From: a virus
DNA length: 64,000 bases
Virus record (IMG/VR): IMGVR_UViG_3300048442_000818
Location: 1 to 64,000 of that record
Reading direction: 5' to 3' (one strand)
The notes under the pieces are model-generated. The model worked only from the letters and a program-made list of their open reading frames with translations, searched no databases and was not told the DNA's origin. Shown here in pieces: positions 61,274-64,000 of the stretch. Position 1 is the first letter of the stretch, and each line of letters opens with the position of its first letter. A program made the position numbers and the translations under genes.

Positions 61274-61303
61274 GGAATCTCTAACCAACTAGGAGATATG
61301 AAA

Positions 61304-61639
61304 ATGTTTACTCCCGCTTTCGAGAATGATGACGTGCTAGCTGCTCACACTACCTCCAAAAGAGGCCGTAAGCCTAGTGAATTGTTCGTACAACTTCGTG
61401 ATATGCCTGTATCAGACACTTGGTATGAAGTAGATGGTGAAGTATATCCTGATGCACAGAAATTCCGTGCTAAGGTATATCGCTATGCCAAAAACGGTGC
61501 CGGCAAATTCAAAGTCCGTGCTACTCCAGAAGGTACTTTCATTAAGAAAGTTTCTGGTCCGGGTTCTAATCAGGAAGTTGCACAAGCTACTCCCGACACT
61601 GAATCTGAAGATCAACATGATGGTCAAGCAGATGAATGA
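61304..61639 (+). CDS. early protein, 111 aa
   Basis: AGGAG at 61291 fits the ATG at 61304 better than the ATG at 61298 (spacing). Basic middle (RAKVYRYAKNGAGKFKVRAT) and acidic Gln/Asp-rich end (TPDTESEDQHDGQADE). Residues 20-40 (KRGRKPSELFVQLRDMPVSD) look like an AT-hook-type start followed by a beta-rich part. First early gene after the presumed genome end. A DNA-binding or host-takeover role is possible but not shown. Confidence 0.7.
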   Translation: MFTPAFENDDVLAAHTTSKRGRKPSELFVQLRDMPVSDTWYEVDGEVYPDAQKFRAKVYRYAKNGAGKFKVRATPEGTFIKKVSGPGSNQEVAQATPDTESEDQHDGQADE

Positions 61640-61690
61640 TCTATAAAACAGATCATGAAAAAAGCCCCTTAATTGGGGCTTTTTTTTTTG
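61636..61690 (+). terminator. terminator pair after the first early gene
   Basis: A 7-bp hairpin ATGATCT/AGATCAT (61636-61656, includes the stop codon) followed by AAAGCCCC/GGGGCTTT (61662-61681) and a run of ten T. Strong intrinsic terminator. Confidence 0.88.
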
Positions 61691-61694
61691 TCTA

Positions 61695-61768
61695 TACTTC
61701 AAACTTACCTCGTGATAGTAGGTACCTCCAAAATATATTGAGTAGTACTTCAAATTTATATCGTGATA
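61695..61768 (+). repeat. two direct 23-bp repeats, 51 bp apart
   Basis: TACTTCAAACTTACCTCGTG with ATA following, and TACTTCAAATTTATATCGTG with ATA following: 20 of 23 positions the same. Both end in the early motif CGTGATA. Spacing of 51 bp is about five helical turns. Probable operator or promoter pair. Confidence 0.65.
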
Positions 61769-61808
61769 TTTGGAGCAATTCAGATTTTTTTATAGTTATG
61801 TACGGTTG

Positions 61809-61823
61809 TAGTGTTTCACACTA
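61809..61823 (+). promoter_or_regulatory. 6-bp hairpin with 3-base loop
   Basis: TAGTGT-TTC-ACACTA. Size fits N4 virion-polymerase promoter hairpins (5-7 bp stem, 3-base loop, purine in the centre of the template-strand loop GAA). But it is not followed by the expected GG start. Confidence 0.35.
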
Positions 61824-61902
61824 TTCACACCCATCACACTAAAGTACCCCCCCGGTGTACGTATATATCTCACACTGGTCCTACCCTACCCCATGTGAGC
61901 TT

Positions 61903-61921
61903 GCGGCTGCGCCGCTTCTGG
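61903..61921 (+). promoter_or_regulatory. candidate virion RNA polymerase hairpin promoter
   Basis: GCGGC-TGC-GCCGC (61903-61915), then TTCT (61916-61919), then GG (61920-61921). N4 promoter P2 read on the same strand has a 5-bp stem with 3-base loop, four T, then GG. It lies 88 bases before the early gene at 62009. The loop centre on the template strand is C rather than a purine. Confidence 0.45.
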
Positions 61922-62008
61922 TGATTCATTGTGTACGTGTGTGTGGTTTCTTTGGTTCCAGTAACTGAGAACCATACTACTAACTTAACTCTAGGAGAAA
62001 CTCATATC

Positions 62009-62347
62009 ATGGCTAACTCACGCATGACCATCAGTGCTGTATTGGGCATGGTTCAGTCCACTGCTCAGACCATTACCAACTCACTCAACGCTGTCAACGA
62101 CGGTGTGGAGATGATCAACAATGCAGTGTCTGATGCTGCTGAACGTCAACAGATCCGCTCTGATAACGACATGGCAATGTACGAATCAGTGTATGTTGCT
62201 GAGAAAGCTCTTGAGCTTGACCAGAGTCGTGATCACATTCGTTCTTACATCTCTCAGTCTGAACAGCACAAAAGTGGTTACGAATCAGCTTTAACCGAAC
62301 TTCAACAAGCTGTAGCCCAACGCAAATCCAAGCGTGGTAATAAGTAA
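62009..62347 (+). CDS. early protein, 112 aa, helical
   Basis: ATG 62009 after AGGAG (spacing 10-12); an open stretch upstream lacks features. All-helical with Asn/Gln/Ala/Ser (MVQSTAQTITNSLNAVNDGV) and a charged tail (QQAVAQRKSKRGNK). May oligomerise as a coiled coil. No recognised family. First gene after the candidate virion-polymerase promoter. Confidence 0.68.
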   Translation: MANSRMTISAVLGMVQSTAQTITNSLNAVNDGVEMINNAVSDAAERQQIRSDNDMAMYESVYVAEKALELDQSRDHIRSYISQSEQHKSGYESALTELQQAVAQRKSKRGNK

Positions 62348-62356
62348 CCGATAACC

Positions 62357-62400
62357 TAACGGCTCTACTCTCTATCTTGAGTACTTGAGTAGAGTCGTTA
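62357..62400 (+). other. long hairpin without U-tract
   Basis: 14-bp stem with one G-T pair (62357-62370 with 62387-62400), loop of 16. Ends the 112-aa gene region; no T run. Confidence 0.6.
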
Positions 62401-62445
62401 ATTCTCCCTTCAACTTACCTCTACTTATCTTGGGAGTATTGACTC

Positions 62446-62619
62446 ATGTCTCCATTCTCTCCATGTGACCCTGACAAGCTGACTCATGCTTCCTTGCTTG
62501 AGCTAGAGATCTACTTTGGTCTGCCTGCTGACCAAGCTCAACAGCTACTGGATCAAGGTATGTCCTTGAGTGAAATCAAGGAGTTGCAACGTCAACGGTA
62601 TCAACAAACTGTCCACTAA
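62446..62619 (+). CDS. small early protein, 57 aa
   Basis: Read directly: ATG 62446 after TGGGAG, TAA 62617-62619. The protein is helical (LTHASLLELEIYFGLPADQA; MSLSEIKELQRQRY). It might be a small DNA- or protein-binding helix bundle. Function unknown. Confidence 0.6.
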   Translation: MSPFSPCDPDKLTHASLLELEIYFGLPADQAQQLLDQGMSLSEIKELQRQRYQQTVH

Positions 62620-62631
62620 GAGGCTACTCTT

Positions 62632-62763
62632 ATGCGTGAATATCTCATCCTGCTCATCGTTGTAATGTTTATCCTCTTCGGTGCGCTGTACTTCACTTCA
62701 CCAATGCAACTGTTGCCTGAATGTCAGGGGCGTCAAGTTCCTCTGTTCTGTGTGCAAGACTGA
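62632..62763 (+). CDS. small early membrane protein, 43 aa
   Basis: ATG 62632, TGA 62761-62763. One N-terminal hydrophobic segment (LILLIVVMFILFGALYF, residues 5-21) followed by a short tail with two Cys (31 and 40) that could form a disulfide in the periplasm. It follows the 57-aa gene by 12 bp. Confidence 0.58.
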   Translation: MREYLILLIVVMFILFGALYFTSPMQLLPECQGRQVPLFCVQD

Positions 62764-62828
62764 CTTCTGTTCTTTTGGTTGGTTATAAACCTCAAACTCT
62801 TTACCTATAAATCTGGAGTAACATTCTC

Positions 62829-63221
62829 ATGGCTATTGATTTCGATAAAACTTTCGGTGCTCGTGCTGCTGGTAACAAACCTGCTCAACAGGCTGACCGT
62901 CCCAAATCTCAGTACTGGCTGAACTTGGGTTATACCTCTGACGTGGAAGACGAAGACGGCTCCATGCGCTTCGTATCTCTGCCCATTGGTATTCCTCTGG
63001 ACAACCAGGAACGGCTTCCCACAAACAGCCGTAACCAGGAGTTCGCTGCGTTTCAGTCAGCACGTAACGATCTTCTGGACCAGATCCAGGAAGTCGCTAA
63101 AAGCCTGGAACCGGGCGAATACCGTACTCTCAACCTTGAGATCCAACTGCGTCGTGTCAACGATGACGCTCCTGAGATCTCTGCTGATGCGAATCCGTTC
63201 ACCAAGAAGCTCGATCTCTGA
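62829..63221 (+). CDS. early protein, 130 aa
   Basis: CTGGAG upstream of the ATG. MAIDFDKTFGARAAGNKPAQ is followed by a likely beta-rich part (QYWLNLGYTSDVEDEDGSMR; FVSLPIGIPLD) and an acidic helix. Similar small proteins occur in many phages; the function is not known to me. GC-richer than its neighbours. Followed by a strong terminator. Confidence 0.72.
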   Translation: MAIDFDKTFGARAAGNKPAQQADRPKSQYWLNLGYTSDVEDEDGSMRFVSLPIGIPLDNQERLPTNSRNQEFAAFQSARNDLLDQIQEVAKSLEPGEYRTLNLEIQLRRVNDDAPEISADANPFTKKLDL

Positions 63222-63229
63222 ACCATCCT

Positions 63230-63265
63230 AGAACCATCTCTTGTAACTAAGAGGTGGTTCTTTTT
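63230..63265 (+). terminator. rho-independent terminator
   Basis: 13-bp stem with one G-T pair (63230-63242 with 63249-63261) followed by TTTTT. Confidence 0.88.
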
Positions 63266-63270
63266 ATTCA

Positions 63271-63302
63271 ATTCTTGATAGTGGATAGAGTAGACATAAA
63301 TA
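63271..63302 (+). promoter_or_regulatory. promoter-like region with early motif
   Basis: TTGATA (63275-63280), 16-base spacer, TAAATA (63297-63302). It contains ATTCTTGATN4GATRGA, also found at 61258-61276, before the first early gene. It lies between a terminator and the gene at 63369. Confidence 0.45.
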
Positions 63303-63368
63303 TAGGTGCGATAAACTAAGTTCTACTTTTGAGCACTTTTTGACTAATCCAACTGAAAGGATAAGACC

Positions 63369-63548
63369 ATGGACCAAGATGCTATTTATGCTGGTGTAGT
63401 GTGCCCTCAATGTGGGCCTGTGGACCTGACATTCCGTCAATACATGGACCAAATTTGTAAACCTGATGCTCTCTGGAAATGCCCTAAGTGTGGTCAGGAC
63501 TCTGACTTCGATGATGAGCGTTTTGAAGAGATTCAGGGTATTAACTAA
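63369..63548 (+). CDS. small zinc-ribbon protein, 59 aa
   Basis: ATG 63369 (GGATAAG upstream), TAA 63546-63548. Two CPxC pairs (CPQC near 12-15 and CPKC near 38-41) form a zinc ribbon, followed by an acidic helix (DSDFDDERFEEIQ). Such proteins often bind nucleic acid or RNA polymerase. Confidence 0.7.
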   Translation: MDQDAIYAGVVCPQCGPVDLTFRQYMDQICKPDALWKCPKCGQDSDFDDERFEEIQGIN

Positions 63549-63563
63549 TAAGTGAGAACAAAC

Positions 63564-63749
63564 ATGAAATTCATTAAATGGGTTATCAAACTGAGATTCA
63601 GTATCATTGATCTATTGACTTACGGTATGTTCATAGCACTACTGCAACATGATATGTTTGCTATTGCTATGTTCACAATGATCATTGGTATTGGTACCTC
63701 TGTATTTCTTGAGGGTAGATATGGACACCTACTAAAAAGGAACTACTAA
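63564..63749 (+). CDS. small membrane protein, 61 aa
   Basis: ATG 63564 chosen over an upstream GTG at 63552. Two hydrophobic segments (about residues 12-28 and 30-48) with basic ends (MKFIKWVIKLR; GHLLKRNY) predict a two-span inner-membrane protein. Its stop overlaps the next start (TAATG). Confidence 0.6.
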   Translation: MKFIKWVIKLRFSIIDLLTYGMFIALLQHDMFAIAMFTMIIGIGTSVFLEGRYGHLLKRNY

Positions 63750-63880
63750 TGTTTCATAGATCAACAACTAAACCCAGTCTCAAGATAAAACTCATCAGTG
63801 CTTTGATTGTTATCATGATGTTGTCAATCCAAGGCACCATTCTCTATGTAATTGGTCATTTCATTATTAAATACTGGTAG
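63749..63880 (+). CDS. small membrane protein, 43 aa
   Basis: ATG 63749 overlapping the previous stop; TAG 63878-63880. Basic N-terminus (FHRSTTKPSLKIK), then one hydrophobic span (residues 15-40, ALIVIMMLSIQGTILYVIG). Coupled to the gene before it. Confidence 0.58.
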   Translation: MFHRSTTKPSLKIKLISALIVIMMLSIQGTILYVIGHFIIKYW

Positions 63881-63900
63881 ATATAAATAGGAGAAAGATC

Positions 63901-64000
63901 ATGTCCAAGACGCTTATCTATGCGGGCATCGGTAGCCGCCAAACACCAGAGCCTGTGCTGGCCTCCATGTATTCGATAGCACAACAATTGTCTGACTTCT
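63901..64000 (+). CDS. SLOG/DprA-like Rossmann-fold protein (3' end outside window)
   Basis: Only the first 33 residues are visible: MSKTLIYAGIGSRQTPEPVL, then ASMYSIAQQLSDF. The pattern YAGIGSRQTP is the start of the SLOG superfamily (DprA/LOG-type nucleotide-binding folds). GGAGAAAG precedes the ATG. Phage members of unknown role are common; some SLOG proteins bind nucleotide signals. Confidence 0.7.
   Translation, partial: MSKTLIYAGIGSRQTPEPVLASMYSIAQQLSDF

Larger units (their letters stand above)
60772..61303. other. 532-bp non-coding region, presumed genome end region
   Basis: No convincing gene. It contains a structured RNA candidate with terminator (about 60955-61116), a nested palindrome (61140-61224) and a sigma70-like promoter (61246-61273). 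It separates the minus-strand terminase genes from the plus-strand early genes. In N4-type genomes this is where the left and right ends, with direct terminal repeats, meet. Confidence 0.6.
61691..62008 (+). other. 318-bp early intergenic regulatory region
   Basis: No gene. Contains two copies of a 23-bp repeat (61695-61717 and 61746-61768, 20 of 23 identical), a 6-bp hairpin with 3-base loop (61809-61823), a CACAC-rich stretch and a hairpin promoter candidate (61903-61921). Confidence 0.6.

Noticed and set aside
61636-61842. 68-codon frame after the first early gene
   Set aside because: It runs through a strong terminator and both direct repeats, and has no ribosome-binding site.
1-64000. 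CRISPR array, integrase, insertion sequence or attachment site
   Set aside because: I looked for repeated units with regular spacers and for recombinase or transposase motifs and found none. The HTH protein at 11852 has only a resolvase-type HTH, without a catalytic domain.

Overview
The window is most of the genome of a lytic podovirus of the N4 type (family Schitoviridae). The main evidence is a single minus-strand gene for a protein of about 3,916 residues that carries, in order and with near-identical spacing, the catalytic motifs of the N4 virion RNA polymerase. Around it lie N4-like portal, capsid, terminase, SAR-endolysin, family A DNA polymerase, Sak4-like ATPase and single-stranded DNA-binding genes. 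The five phage tRNAs read AT-rich codons. Collagen-like and Calx-beta adhesion modules would suit an aquatic gammaproteobacterial host, but the sequence does not fix the host.

Layout. From 1 to about 26.97 kb, genes run on the plus strand (middle genes): an AAA+ ATPase / metallopeptidase-VWA pair, dCTP deaminase, five tRNAs, a protein with a YfaP-like domain, ThyX, rIIA-like and rIIB-like proteins, a MazG-like pyrophosphohydrolase, a Dda/RecD-like helicase and DNA polymerase. Then comes an unexpected cassette of tail-fibre-like genes (17.1-20.3 kb), followed by a PD-(D/E)XK nuclease, a fused helicase/primase, a Sak4-like ATPase, an SSB and a RusA-like resolvase. A bidirectional terminator at 26.96-26.99 kb separates these from the late genes. 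From 27.0 to 60.8 kb everything is on the minus strand: virion RNA polymerase, ejection and internal proteins, capsid, scaffold-like protein, portal, spanins, endolysin, holin, adhesins, terminase subunits and a Gp49-type protein.

From 60.8 to 61.3 kb there is no gene, but there are a structured RNA candidate with a terminator and a large nested palindrome. After that, small plus-strand early genes begin and run off the end of the window. In N4 the terminase genes lie near the right end and early genes start at the left end, so the physical termini of this genome probably fall at about 60.8-61.3 kb and the window is a circularly joined or permuted version. The two phage RNA polymerases for middle genes (N4 RNAP1/2) are not in the window and would be expected in the missing part.

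How the genes work together. By analogy with N4, the virion polymerase is ejected with the DNA and transcribes early genes, a phage heterodimeric polymerase plus SSB transcribe middle genes, and the host polymerase transcribes late genes. Points of special interest are an ADP-ribosyltransferase-like domain and an HExxH domain inside the ejected polymerase polypeptide, a hairpin resembling an N4 virion-polymerase promoter at 61.90 kb, a repeated early-region motif, the nested palindrome and structured RNA candidate at the presumed termini, and a resolvase gene with a well-placed internal start site.
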